A stretch of 64,000 bases of DNA from Malania oleifera (Eukaryota > Streptophyta > Magnoliopsida > Santalales > Ximeniaceae): contig NC_080420.1 of the NCBI RefSeq assembly GCF_029873635.1, forward strand, positions 51,537,457 to 51,601,456. The letters run 5' to 3'. Of the stretch, positions 54,480 through 64,000 are shown piece after piece (the first letter of the stretch is position 1; each line of letters opens with the position of its first letter). The translations under genes were made by a program, and so were the position numbers. A model generated the notes under the pieces. The model saw only the letters and a list, made by a program, of their open reading frames with translations. It searched no databases and had not been told where the DNA came from.

Positions 54480-56153
54480 TTTTGGTATCCATTCCTCCTT
54501 GGGTCCCAAGGGGTTGGTTTTCTTTATAACCCATTCCATTTTTCTTTCTTTGCCTCTAACTCCTCTAAATGGGTAAAAATATATAATATGACCCATTCTT
54601 TCACAATATAGACAAATCTTATTTTCATGTGAGGGTCTTTACTTGATTGCATTATTTTTACTTATTGAGGCATAACCGTGTGATTTACAAGAGGATTTCA
54701 AATTCTTTTCCGAAAAGTTATTTCTTTTAACTCCCAGAAATTTATTTATGTTTCCTTTTCCCCTTATGATTTTATCATGATTTTCAACTTTGTTTTTCAA
54801 GAGAGTATTTTCTTTAAAAATATTTTCAATTTTATTTTTCAAAATTCCTACTTCCCCTTGAAGAATTTCATGGTCTTTTTGAGTTTTTTCCATAAGCTCC
54901 TCATTTTCTTTTTTTAAAGAGCAATTTTCTTCTTTCAAGATAAAACAAAGACAAGGTTCCTTGCCTTTGGATTTTGACAATTATCCTTCCAAAATTTTTT
55001 ATCTTTTCTTTCAAAGTTTCATGCTCTTTTTGAGAATTTAAAACAAACTCTTCACTTATCCTTTTAAGGGATTTATTTTCTTCTTTCAAAGAAAATTTCA
55101 TTTGTTTTGACAAAGCAAGCTCTTTCTTAACATTTTTGTTCTTCCTTTTTACTAAAAGTAATTTATCAAATAATTTAACTATTCACAATTTCATCATATG
55201 AAGGTGCATAATCCTCCTCATCTGAACTTACTTCATCTTTTTGTTCGTTAGCCATGAAGTAAGGATGTGCTTCTTTCTCATTTTCATCATTGGTGGCTAA
55301 TCCATCAATTTGATCCCAAGTAGCACCATTTATGGCATTATGATCCCCATTTAGAAAATTTTCTTCATTTTGATTTAGGAGGCAATTTATCATATCATGC
55401 CTAGAGTTAGTACAATCGCAACATTCAATGCATGACTCTTTTTTTCTTTTTGTTGCATTCTTTTACTTAAAAGTTTCTTAACTTCTCTTGTGAAGAATGC
55501 AATATCATTATCTTCAATTATTTCTTGTTGATTAGCACAAGATGATTCTAAGACAAAACTATTTTCTATCTTAGGTTTTTCTAGATTTCTCGCTTCTTCA
55601 ATGGTCATAGATGACTTAAGTAAAGATTGAAGAATTTTTTGAATATAATTTTCTAATGAATAAATTCTACCAAATGCTTTCAAGTTGTTTATGAGGCGTG
55701 TGAACTGAGTGAGCATAGAAGAAATTTTTTCACCATCATTTAATTTAAATATTTCATATTCTCTAACTAGCATGCATATTTTTGATTGTTCATTTTGTGA
55801 TGTGTTTCCATAGATATTTTCAAGTACATCCCATACTTCTTTTGCGGTTTGACATTCACAAATAAGACTATACATCATCATTTAAACCACAAAGAATAAA
55901 ATGCTTTGCTTTAAAATTTAGTTCAACTAACCTCTTTTCGCTTGGTGATTGTTCCAATAAACTCTTTGGAATATTCTCATTTTTCTTTGTAATTGAGAAG
56001 TCTTCTTTGGAGATGATCTCCCACAAATTCAAGTCGTATACTTGAATGAATATGGACATTTGATTTTTCCACGCGTGGTAGTTTGAACCGTTGAACATTG
56101 GTGGTTGATAAATAGATCTTCCATATGAAGAGGTGCTCGTTGAATACTCCATT
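54480..56153 (-). pseudogene. Gag of the nested element (Sirevirus-like)
   Basis: The start MEYSTSTSSYGRSIYQPPMF is followed by NGSNYHAWKNQMSIFIQVYD, a DUF4219-like entry, then UBN2 segments with TAKEVWDVLENIYGNTSQNE and QFTRLINNLKAFGR. A frameshift near 55870 and another near 55390 break the frame. An acidic stretch (SSDEEDYAPSYDE) and coiled-coil-like Lys/Glu segments (55113-54700) follow. The zinc knuckle near 54600 reads CLYCERMGHIIYFY, with the final Cys replaced by Tyr. GPKEEWIPK marks the usual Gag end before protease. Decayed, but the sole coding part. Confidence 0.88.
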
Positions 56154-56198
56154 TGATATTTTACGCTCTGGATTTTACTCCAAAAATACAAGAGCCTC

Positions 56199-56210
56199 GC
56201 TCTGATACCA
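56199..56210 (-). other. Primer-binding site of the nested element
   Basis: Reversed TGGTATCAGAGC, the exact copia initiator tRNA-Met site, two bases from the 5' LTR. Confidence 0.9.
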
Positions 56211-56212
56211 CT

Positions 56213-57939
56213 TGTTTGACGTCTCAACCCAGGAGTATAAAGTCCAGAGGGGGGGGGTGATTGGACTCTTTTGCGAAATTACAAACTTTCTCTACAAAAT
56301 AAAACACTTGACAAGATGCAAGCAATTATATCACAATATATGAAATTTAGATCATACACAAGACAAATAATAAAGAGTATAGGGAGAAAAAATCAACATC
56401 GGTATTTTTACGTGGTTCGACACCAAGCCTACATCCACACCTTGAGACCAACTCAAGGATTCCACTATATGATCTCCTTCACCAGTGGAGAAGCCTTACA
56501 ACTCGGGAACAAATCCCTACCTGCTCACCAAGAACATCTTCGGTTCACAAAGAACCTTCACCAAATGGTCCACAAAGAACCTTACAAGAAGATGATGAAA
56601 ATATAATATGATGCTCCTTAAATGAGCAAGTATTAAATACAAAGCAAACCTCACACTATCTCTCAAGTAATGAATCAAACACAATTAAAGAGCAAGAGAG
56701 AATGAGCACTTGTGAATGAAGAACAACAATGCAAAGTGCTAGGTGCTTAGGTTTTGGTGTAAAGAGATATTTTTCACTAAGAATGATCAAAAGCCTTCAA
56801 AACCATGATAATACAAGTCTAATAGCTTGTATTTATAGCCCAAGAGCCTTAAGAGCCGTTAACTAGCCATTGGGGAGAATAAAGATATTTTATTTGGTAA
56901 ACTAGCCGTTTTCCGTACGTTAGCGTCATTCTACCTGTTGGACTCATCAACTAGGCCCCTGCACTCGTCGACTAATCATATACTGTAACTCTTCAATGAA
57001 TCCCCTGTGTTCGTCAATGAGATCCCTCATTTAGAAAAAGTCATCAACATGAAAGTTGTGGCATTTTGTCTTAGCTTTCCAAGGACACTAAGATTGTCTC
57101 ATTTATACTTTTCTAAAAAAAGTTATGCCCACAATACCAAAAGGTGTTCAGGACTCAAGGTTGCACTACAGTAGTGACGATTGCTTTGTTTTTCCTTATC
57201 AAAAAGCGTTTTAATGACTCAAAACATTCTTGGACAAAAGTATATGAAATATATTAAGTCTAATGAAGATTAAAACTTGTCCAAATGAGTTTCCTTTTGA
57301 ATATAAGATATCTTAATTAATAAAATATGTTTGAAAACCCATTTTGATATCTTATATGCTTAGTATGTCCTTTTATAAATATACGTGACTTTCTTTAAAC
57401 CTTTAGGACACAAGACTCATATAGATAAAATCGGGACTAAGTATGAAGATGTTCAAAATACAGAAATGTTTGAAAACTTGCCTCTTTAGAAAACATATTT
57501 GAGTTTAGGATTCATTTAACAAACTCTTTAAGTTTAACTTTGAAAGCCATGAAAGGTGAGTTTGTGTTTATGTCTTTAGTGCAATCCTGTAAACTCATGT
57601 GTATTAGTATGCATGTGCTTTGCTCAACTCTTGTTTAGAAATTATGCAAGAAACACACTCGCAAGAGTTACAAAACATACTACCTCACACAATCCTTATT
57701 ATAAATAATTCTACAATTAAGCTTCCTTTGGTTGTGCTTAGGTCATTTCGAGTATGTGTCCATTTAATATTTCCTTCTTGACGTCTACTCGGTCCGATCT
57801 TTGCCTTCGATCTAATAATTCATGTACGAGTACCTACACTAAACATGATCTGCAAAGATAGGAAAATACTAGGACCAACATATAGTTTAATATCATCTAA
57901 ACACATTAAACATTGATGGTGTAGCCATTAAGGGTAACA
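56213..57939 (-). mobile_element. 5' LTR of the nested gag-only element
   Basis: 1727 bp, TGTTTGACGTCTC ... AGGGTAACA, closely matching 49977-51700. TATA box at 56830-56837 and a partly decayed word array at 56938-57030. Confidence 0.92.
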
Positions 57940-57944
57940 TGGCA

Positions 57945-58889
57945 TGTGTAGTGTGCTTCAATAGTCAAATAGTCATGATACCAATTTAAAATTTCATTAA
58001 TTCATGATACCAATTGAAATTTTGAATTTGTGATACCAATTAAAACATTAAAGAATAATACTAATTAAAAAATTACGATACCAATTAAAAATAATTGAAA
58101 AATGAGGGAGAAACAAAACATAGTACAAGCAATAAGTCATATGACTCCCCCTGAATTTATTACATTCAGATTTGATACTAATTATGTTTTTAAATTTATC
58201 ATCCCATGTTTCAAATATTGATTCATATCATGTATGTGCTCATGACTACTAATATCAATTACCAATATCATATCAATGTCATAACATGCTCATGGATATA
58301 ATTATGCTTGTCATGCTCAAATATTAATTGATATATTCATGGATACCAATATACTTTATAGATACCAATGCTAATGCCACATCATGCACTGCTCATGGAT
58401 ACTAAAATATTTAGATGCAAATTTTTCAATTCATCCATGTGATTCATCATTAGCGTGTATGATCAAGAATTAATTTCATATTCATATATCAATATCATGC
58501 CAAAAATTATGCTTCTAAATCATGCTTAATAACTTTATGCTCATATTTTCAAAATATAGTGAGCCATAAATCATTAATATTTTCATTGTCTTTAGAGATT
58601 TCAAGATATCAATTTCAAGATATACACATGTAACATATAACATATCAGTATAACATTTAAGGACGAAGCATATCATTATCATTTGCATTATACTACAATA
58701 TTGCTCAATTTGTTCTCATTCTCAAATATCTTTTCCTAATTAAAAAAACTCCACCAATAAGCTCAGATTTTCTTTGATTTCATATGGATTCTCAATATTC
58801 ATACTTCTTTTCAAAACTTAATACTTTCTAAGTTAAGCCTTGTATGATTTATTCATTGATTAAGGCCAACAAAATTATTTTCATTATTT
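57945..58889 (-). other. Non-coding part of the outer element with GATACCAATT repeats
   Basis: No gene. Between 57976 and 58095 the word GATACCAATT(A/G)AAA recurs about every 25-33 bp, with weaker copies to about 58370. TGACTCCCCCTGAATTTAT near 58141 is tract-like. Confidence 0.6.
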
Positions 58890-60641
58890 TTTTTATTTCA
58901 TCTTGGTATCCATACTTTCTTGGGTTCGGATGGTTTAACAAGGGATGTTTCTTTTATTCTCCATACTTCGTTTAGTTTTCACACCCTTTCTCTTTAATGG
59001 ACATTCAAACTTTATATGTCCCTTCTTCTTACATAGGTAGCATGTGGTGTGAGTGTAAGAATTTGAAGAAGTGCTAGCATAATTTTTAGATGTTTTTGTA
59101 AAGTATCCCATGTAGAGATTATTTTTCTTTGTATTCTCAACCCCATTAAATCTTATGCCTTCTTTATTTAAGGACATTCTTTGTGAGCCAATCATTTTGT
59201 CAAAATTTTATTTTCCTTTTGTGAAATTGTAGATGATTTTGACTTGATCCTCAATTTCTTTCTTAAGATTATAAATTTCTGAATTTTGTATGTTTTTACC
59301 TTTTTCTTGATTTTGAGACATTTTTGTGATTTTATTCTCTAATTCAGAGATATATTTATCTTTTTTATTTTCCATAGAGGATTGGGATCTTAAGTCTTCT
59401 AATTCTTTCATAAACTTTTCATTCTTACTTTCTAATTTCTTGATTTTCAAATCTTTTTCCTTTTAGCAAGATTAATAGATTCTAACTCTTTTATCACAGC
59501 TTCATTCTTTTTTTCTATTTTTTTGATTTTTGAATCTTTTTCCATTGCAGCAAGTTTAAGGGATTCTAACTCTTTCATAACTCCTTCATTCTTATTTTTC
59601 AATGATGTGTATCGTTTAGTTACATTAACTAACATCTTATGCACCTTGAATAAATCATTTTGAAGTTCTTCATAAGATGACATACACTCATCTTTGAATT
59701 CCTCTGCTGAATCATCACAAAGAACTATTTAAGGATTTGGATGAGGAGCTTTCCTCATCGTCCCAAGCCATATAGCAAGCAACCTCTTGGTCACCTGATT
59801 CATTATCGGAACTACTTGTACTCATATTGTCCCAAATAATGGCTTTCATTGCCTTTTTCTTTTTTCTTTTTTTATAATCATTTTTAAGTAGTGGGCATTT
59901 TGGTTTCATGTGTCCATCTTTCTTGCACTTATAACATGTAGGGATTTTATTTCTTGATTTCTTTGTATGGGCATTTTGGTTTCATTCATTTCCATTTCAT
60001 ATGTGAGGAGAGAACCTATGAGTTAATCTAGGGAAGTGTTTTTAAGGTTTCTTCCTTCCGTTATTATAGTGGTTTTTGGTTCCCATATAGGTGGCAGCTC
60101 TCTAATAATTTTTCTAATCATTTCATAAGTGGTGTAGGTTTTTCCTAATGCATTTAGGGAGTTTATTATGTGGGTGAACCTAGTGTACATACTAGTGATT
60201 GATTCTCCCTAGTTCATCTTAAAAGTTTCATACTCACTAGTGAGCATATCGATTCGATTGTCCTTTACATCAATAGTACCTTCATAGGTTACTTCTAATT
60301 TATCTCATATTTATTTTGCTAATTTACATGCCATGATCCTATTAAATTCATTAATATCAAGGACACAATACAAAGCCTTTATAGCACTTGAATTTGTTTG
60401 TAGCATCTTATGGTCATGGTCGGTCCATTCTTTTTCTTCTTTGGGTATTTCTTTACTATCTACAAGTTTAGTGGGGATTAAGTCACCATGTGTGACAACC
60501 TTCCATGCTTGCTTTCCAATCCATGGTTTGTAGATAGATTCTCATCCTTTGTTTCCAAAATGTGTAGTTTAAACCACAAACGATAGGAGGTTTAGTTGAG
60601 GATTGATCCTCTACAAAGGGAGCTACGCCTATGTGAGCCAT
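58890..60641 (-). pseudogene. Gag of the outer element, two zinc knuckles and a coiled coil
   Basis: The start MAHIGVAPFVEDQSSTKPPI is followed by NYTFWKQRMRIYLQTMDW, then (after a frameshift) KLVDSKEIPKEEKEWTDHDH and ALYCVLDINEFNRIMACKLA. The UBN2 core includes IDMLTSEYETFKMN and MYTRFTHIINSLNALGK. A first CCHC knuckle, CYKCKKDGHMKPKC, lies near 59890-59930. An acidic Ser-rich stretch and about 150 residues of Lys/Glu-rich coiled coil (59683-59210) follow. A second knuckle, CYLCKKKGHIKFEC, lies near 58990-59040. The end, EPKKVWIPR, is where protease would begin, but a stop follows. Several frameshifts are present. Confidence 0.88.
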
Positions 60642-60684
60642 TAAGATCTTTGTATAGCTACTAATTAAGATTTTCTATAACCCC

Positions 60685-60696
60685 GCTTTGTTACCA
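60685..60696 (-). other. Primer-binding site of the outer element
   Basis: Reversed TGGTAACAAAGC, the initiator-Met site with two changes, two bases from the LTR end. Confidence 0.75.
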
Positions 60697-60698
60697 AT

Positions 60699-61541
60699 TA
60701 AAAACTAAGGTGTTGTCCCAAGAGGGGAGGTGAATTAGGTTAAAATTTTTTTTTTAATTCTTTTTAAGAATCCTTAACCTCTTTTAACTTCTTGTTGATT
60801 TATCCAATACACAACAAATACTTAAGTCTTTATACAATTCTAATCCACAACCATACAATCATTCAATCAATCAACCAAACCAATCAACCACAATATATTT
60901 AAACAAGATACCAGATTCAGCTTTCAGCATTTGCAGCCATGTGTGATTGATTCAAGCCCTGTAGTGAATGTAATTTGTTTCTTCAATGCAAACCACAACT
61001 TAAATTCCCAACAATTCAGAACTTAAATAAACTCTTAGTTAATTTGTCTTTGGGTGTTAACCAATCAACGTACTCCCTTTGAGGTTTCCACAAAGTATTG
61101 ATCAACCAACGTACTCCCTTTCGGTTTCTATAATCCCAAAAGTAATTTAAAACTTCAGTTTATTTAATTTTCAAATTTCGTAGTATTTATGATTAAGAAT
61201 TTAAAACATCCACGCAATTTATATGTATGCTAAAAATTAAAGAGCGCAAAGGGAAATAGAGTGACACCATGATTTTTACAAGGTTCAGGTTATCCCCAGC
61301 CTACGTCCTCGCCTTTGGCATACCACCAAAGGATTCACTAAACCATCTCTTTTCTAGGAGGAACAACATCATTACACACTCCTTTAGTAGGCAAGAGCAT
61401 CGCCTCTCCAAGCGATACCCCTCACTCGGTCACTTCTTCAATAGGCTAGAGCTGCACCTCTCCAAGTGATACCCCACACCAACGATCCAACAACTTGGAA
61501 TCGTCAATGAAACAAGAAACAAGAGTTGCGTACAACGATGC
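60699..61541 (-). mobile_element. Truncated 5' LTR of the outer element
   Basis: It matches 47582-48400 and then stops inside GTACAACGATGC, where PMD sequence begins. About 1.2 kb of LTR, with promoter, is deleted, so the element can no longer be transcribed from its own 5' LTR. Confidence 0.88.
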
Positions 61542-61975
61542 CAAACAAACACATGCACAGAGTATGCAGGGCGAGTCATCCCTAATGGTTTGTGGGTCCC
61601 TCTACTAGCCTAATAGTACGACCAATGATGGGGCTCCCATCAATCGGTAGCTCGAACAAAACGGCGACATCCTAGAGTGTGATGGTCACCTCCCTATGCG
61701 GTAGGTGGAACATGTGCATCTCAGGTCTCCATCGTTCCATCAAAGCTGTCACGAGATGCTAATCCAAGTGGATATGGGCAATCCAATATATACCATAAAA
61801 CCCCACATTGCATATCCAACTGATGATGTGGTTGTCTGCCTCCAACCAGCGCTCGAAAAACTGCGTGCCCCCTTGGCAGAACAAGGGGTTGGCGTGCCCA
61901 TCAGCCCACGCTCGGCTGGATCGGTGATCATTGCCCATTGTCAACATGCTCCAATCAGACGACCCTAGATTGATC
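61542..61975 (-). pseudogene. Plant mobile domain gene, N-terminal part
   Basis: Behind a splice-like TTTTGTAG|GATC at 61976 the minus strand encodes SSDWSMLTMGNDHRSSRAWA, then FFERWLEADNHIISWICNVG and FYGIYWIAHIHLD. Next come LVTALMERWRPEMHMFHLPH, EVTITL-stop-DVAVLFELPIDG and SPIIGRTIRLVEG. ERWRPETHTFHLP and GExTITLxDVxxLxGLPxDG are the diagnostic blocks of the PMD. Three in-frame stops are visible. The frame is cut at 61542 after LCMCLFGI; the following region is missing and the gene resumes at 47581. Confidence 0.88.
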
Positions 61976-62054
61976 CTACAAAATGCACCATCGCAATACA
62001 ATAAATATATAAAAAATATGAAGTGTACTAAAAGTCCTATAAGTACGTACGAAG

Positions 62055-62636
62055 TCAATGTGACGGTCCAGCTACATCCCCAGGTTGGTACCTTCTTAGA
62101 CACCTTGTGCAGTTATATCCTTCTTGATGACATATTCTACACGTGCTCCTTTTCCTACCTTCCCTTACGTCCATCTCATTGTGTATACGTGAGCTCCTAG
62201 GCCGACCTTTATGTTGAGCATATGCAGGATTTGCTTGCAAAGTTGGCAATGAGGATACTGACCAGTACACCTCGTGCATAATCGGATGAAAATCTGCAGC
62301 ATATGTTGCATAGTGCTCGGCAGTGCTCCAACATGACTCAACGTACTGGACAACATTCAACCGTGTCTCTGCACATGCAGCGTGAAGGTGGGAGTAGGGA
62401 AAGTGTAAAGCTTGCCACTTCCTACGTGAGCATTCGTGTCTATCTTGAATGCTCAAAGTTTGGATGTTGTTTCCTTTATGGGGCCCCAACTGCGCGGTCG
62501 TGATGCTAAAACTACCCCTAGAACGGTTAAACGTCGTGACTCGATGTCTGGTCGCCTTCAGCTTCCTTCTTTCCATCTCTAGCAGTATATGCAGACTGAA
62601 TACATTTTATCCAGATATTGTGTTACGAGCAGCCTA
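62055..62636 (-). pseudogene. MULE (Mutator-like) transposase C-terminus
   Basis: The 173-residue frame contains the SWIM-type zinc module: ECSRRKWQALHFPYSHLHAA then CAETRLNVVQYVESCWSTAE. After it comes FHPIMHEVYW, a basic stretch with GRPRSSRIHNEMD and a CCHC-like knuckle CRICHQEGYNCTRC, whose His is replaced by Tyr. This is the MURA-type C-terminal layout. The DDE core lies upstream beyond 62637, where an LTR cuts the gene. The PMD follows 80 bp after its stop (GPSH-stop), the arrangement of PMD-carrying MULEs. Confidence 0.88.
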
Positions 62637-64000
62637 TGTTGACTTTTTGAGTCTGATCCCTATTTTTGATGCTAACAAAACACATGTTTCTTATGTGTGT
62701 ATTTAGTATGTGAACATGTCCATTTATTTGACACACACATAAGGAAATGACGATGGAGGCTTGCAGGACTTAAAAACTATACGATCAAATGCATTCCATG
62801 AAGTCAGAAGAGTAAAAAGATGAAGAAGACTTTTATTTGTTGTAATTGCATTTAATTTTTATATCTTTGGTCTGTAATAATGCATGCATTTGCATAATGT
62901 GTTTGAATGCTCAGAACGACCGTAGATAGACCCTAGGGATCAACACATGTCACCAAAAACCTCTTTCTAAATAGACTAAAATCATACAAAGTTTTTGGAA
63001 ATGCTTTAGGGTTAAAATCGAGGTTAAACGAAGTTTACAAAAACTTCGGTTGATCGAAGGTCGACCAACGCCATATTTTTGGGGTTAATTCTCAAATGCC
63101 TTAGATTAACCTTAGGACCCACAAATCTGCATGAAAAGGTCCCCTATTGCATTAAAAATAAATATCATATGAATAAGGTGAATGTATAAGGGAGTTGGAA
63201 TTGAAATGCACTTAAAATGCATGTTCGGTCGACCGTACTATCTAGTCCAATTCCTCCCGGTCGACCAAACCGGGATCAGGTCAACAGTTTGACCACGGCC
63301 CGGTCGACCGAACTTGTCAGTTCATTTATACCCGATCAATCGAACTCCCTTGGAGTCAACACTTTAACCATTTGGTCGACCGTGCCAAAATTTCTTGCCA
63401 ATTACCTGGTCAATCGAGTTCCCACGTGTGGAACTCAACGGTCTGGTCAACCAAAGTTGTTAGTTCACTTGACTTCTGGTCGACTGAACCGTGCTAAATA
63501 AAAGAATCGCCCTTGGACCTCGATGTTTGGTCGACCGAACTTACAGTTCATATTTTTCTCGGTTGGCCGAACTCAGTCACTTGGTCAACTGAACCTCGTG
63601 TCTGATCGACTGAGCCTCTTAGGTTGGTGCATTTTTTACCGCGGTAAATTGAGGTCATTTTTAATTAAACATCATTAATCTTTTTCTAAAATGACCTCTA
63701 TATCCCCAACAGTCATAATTTTCACAAATTCTATAAATACCCGCTCATTACTCCAGATTAGCAACTTTGATTAACCCAAATTTTCTCTTTAATCTATTGT
63801 TAATTAAAGTTCCCCCAAAATGTTTTTAATTGTTTAAATCATTCTTTTGGGGCAAAATTTTTTACACAAAACTCTCCAACTCTTTTTTACTCTTTCATTT
63901 CAAAATTACTCTTGAAGAGAGTATATTTACTTTTGGGCATTTATCTTTACATGCTTACTCTCACTTATTCTTTATTGTTGAAAATCTTTTTGAGAGTATA
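62637..64000 (+). mobile_element. Sirevirus-like LTR, runs out of the window
   Basis: It starts TGTTGACTTTTTGAGTCTG, like the LTR starts of the 34180/34813 families, and disrupts the MULE transposase. A TTCGGTCGACCGAAC array (63030-63620) precedes TTCTATAAATACCC near 63729, a good TATA box. Whether it is a solo LTR or the 5' LTR of an element cannot be told here. Confidence 0.8.
63030..63620 (+). repeat. TATA-proximal GGTCGACCGAAC array
   Basis: More than a dozen words of the form TTCGGTCGACCGAAC, at least six with an exact GTCGAC, irregularly spaced over nearly 600 bp, ending about 110 bp before the TATA box. Confidence 0.8.

Larger units (their letters stand above)
49977..57939 (-). mobile_element. 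Gag-only Sirevirus-like LTR retrotransposon (nested)
   Basis: A structurally complete 7963-bp element with the perfect TSD TGGCA (49972-49976 and 57940-57944), two near-identical LTRs (49977-51700 and 56213-57939), PBS and PPT. The only coding remnant is a gag (54480-56153); the 2.8 kb from there to the 3' LTR is non-coding. No pol motif is present. Close LTR similarity suggests it is among the youngest insertions in the window. Confidence 0.93.
47582..61541 (-). mobile_element. Gag-only Sirevirus-like LTR retrotransposon (outer)
   Basis: Inserted in the PMD gene. The 3' LTR is 47582-49581, PPT 49582-49597, gag 58890-60641, PBS 60685-60696 and a truncated 5' LTR 60699-61541. A second element occupies 49977-57939; without it this copy is about 6 kb. 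I find no protease, integrase, RT or RNase H motif anywhere inside. This layout matches gag-only retrotransposons (the TR-GAG class), which need enzymes from another element. The right TSD and about 120 PMD residues are missing, so a deletion removed the right edge. Confidence 0.88.

Noticed and set aside
63030..63620. CRISPR-like array of regularly repeated palindromic words
   Set aside because: Spacing is irregular, words vary, spacers are not of constant length, the setting is a plant LTR, and no cas-like gene is present.

Overview
The window is plant nuclear DNA, almost certainly from a dicot. It is AT-rich and dominated by nested retrotransposons of plant-only lineages: Tekay-type chromoviruses, Sirevirus-like, Tork-like and Ale-like Ty1/copia elements, a plant RTE LINE, a MULE with a plant mobile domain (PMD) gene, and a hAT-type MITE. 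The one intact host gene has short plant introns. I see no tRNA, rRNA, CRISPR or bacterial-type gene. Boundaries were read by eye from TG...CA termini, primer-binding sites (PBS), polypurine tracts (PPT) and target-site duplications (TSD).

Layout. 1-3286: remnants (part of a hAT MITE, an RTE LINE tail, LTR-like pieces). 3287-9388: a decayed Tork-like copia element split by a solo LTR (5856-8040, TSD AGAGA) and cut off by a Tekay-type LTR (9389-10874). 10875-13432: 3' end of a Sirevirus-like element, broken by a 1-kb AAT/AGT microsatellite (13433-14460). 15446-32846: a four-level nest, with a TSD visible at every level: solo LTR (TATGA) > Tekay Ty3/gypsy element (17060-32692, ATATT) > solo LTRs at 21020-23212 (TCCTT) and 23329-27647 (TAATG) > an inverted solo LTR at 23518-25647 (GGAGA). 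34180-38287: a solo LTR holding an opposite-strand solo LTR. 39181-41978: a truncated Ale-like copia element.

42274-43893 (minus) holds the only convincing intact host gene, a three-exon heavy-metal-associated isoprenylated plant protein (HIPP) of 363 residues ending in the CaaX box CSIM.

45580-62636 is a decayed MULE transposase plus PMD gene on the minus strand. A 567-bp hAT MITE with an 8-bp TSD sits in one of its introns. The PMD is split by a ~14-kb retrotransposon (47582-61541) that has only a gag, and a second gag-only retrotransposon (49977-57939, TSD TGGCA) is nested in that one. From 62637 to the window end another LTR begins.

The strongest candidates for something undescribed are: (a) arrays of short family-specific words, often with a GTCGAC core, directly upstream of the TATA box in LTRs of Ty3/gypsy and several Ty1/copia lineages alike; (b) a 98-nt intron-like unit, with donor and acceptor kept, in three independent Tekay-type LTRs; (c) two nested gag-only Sirevirus-like elements, one with two zinc knuckles and a coiled-coil.
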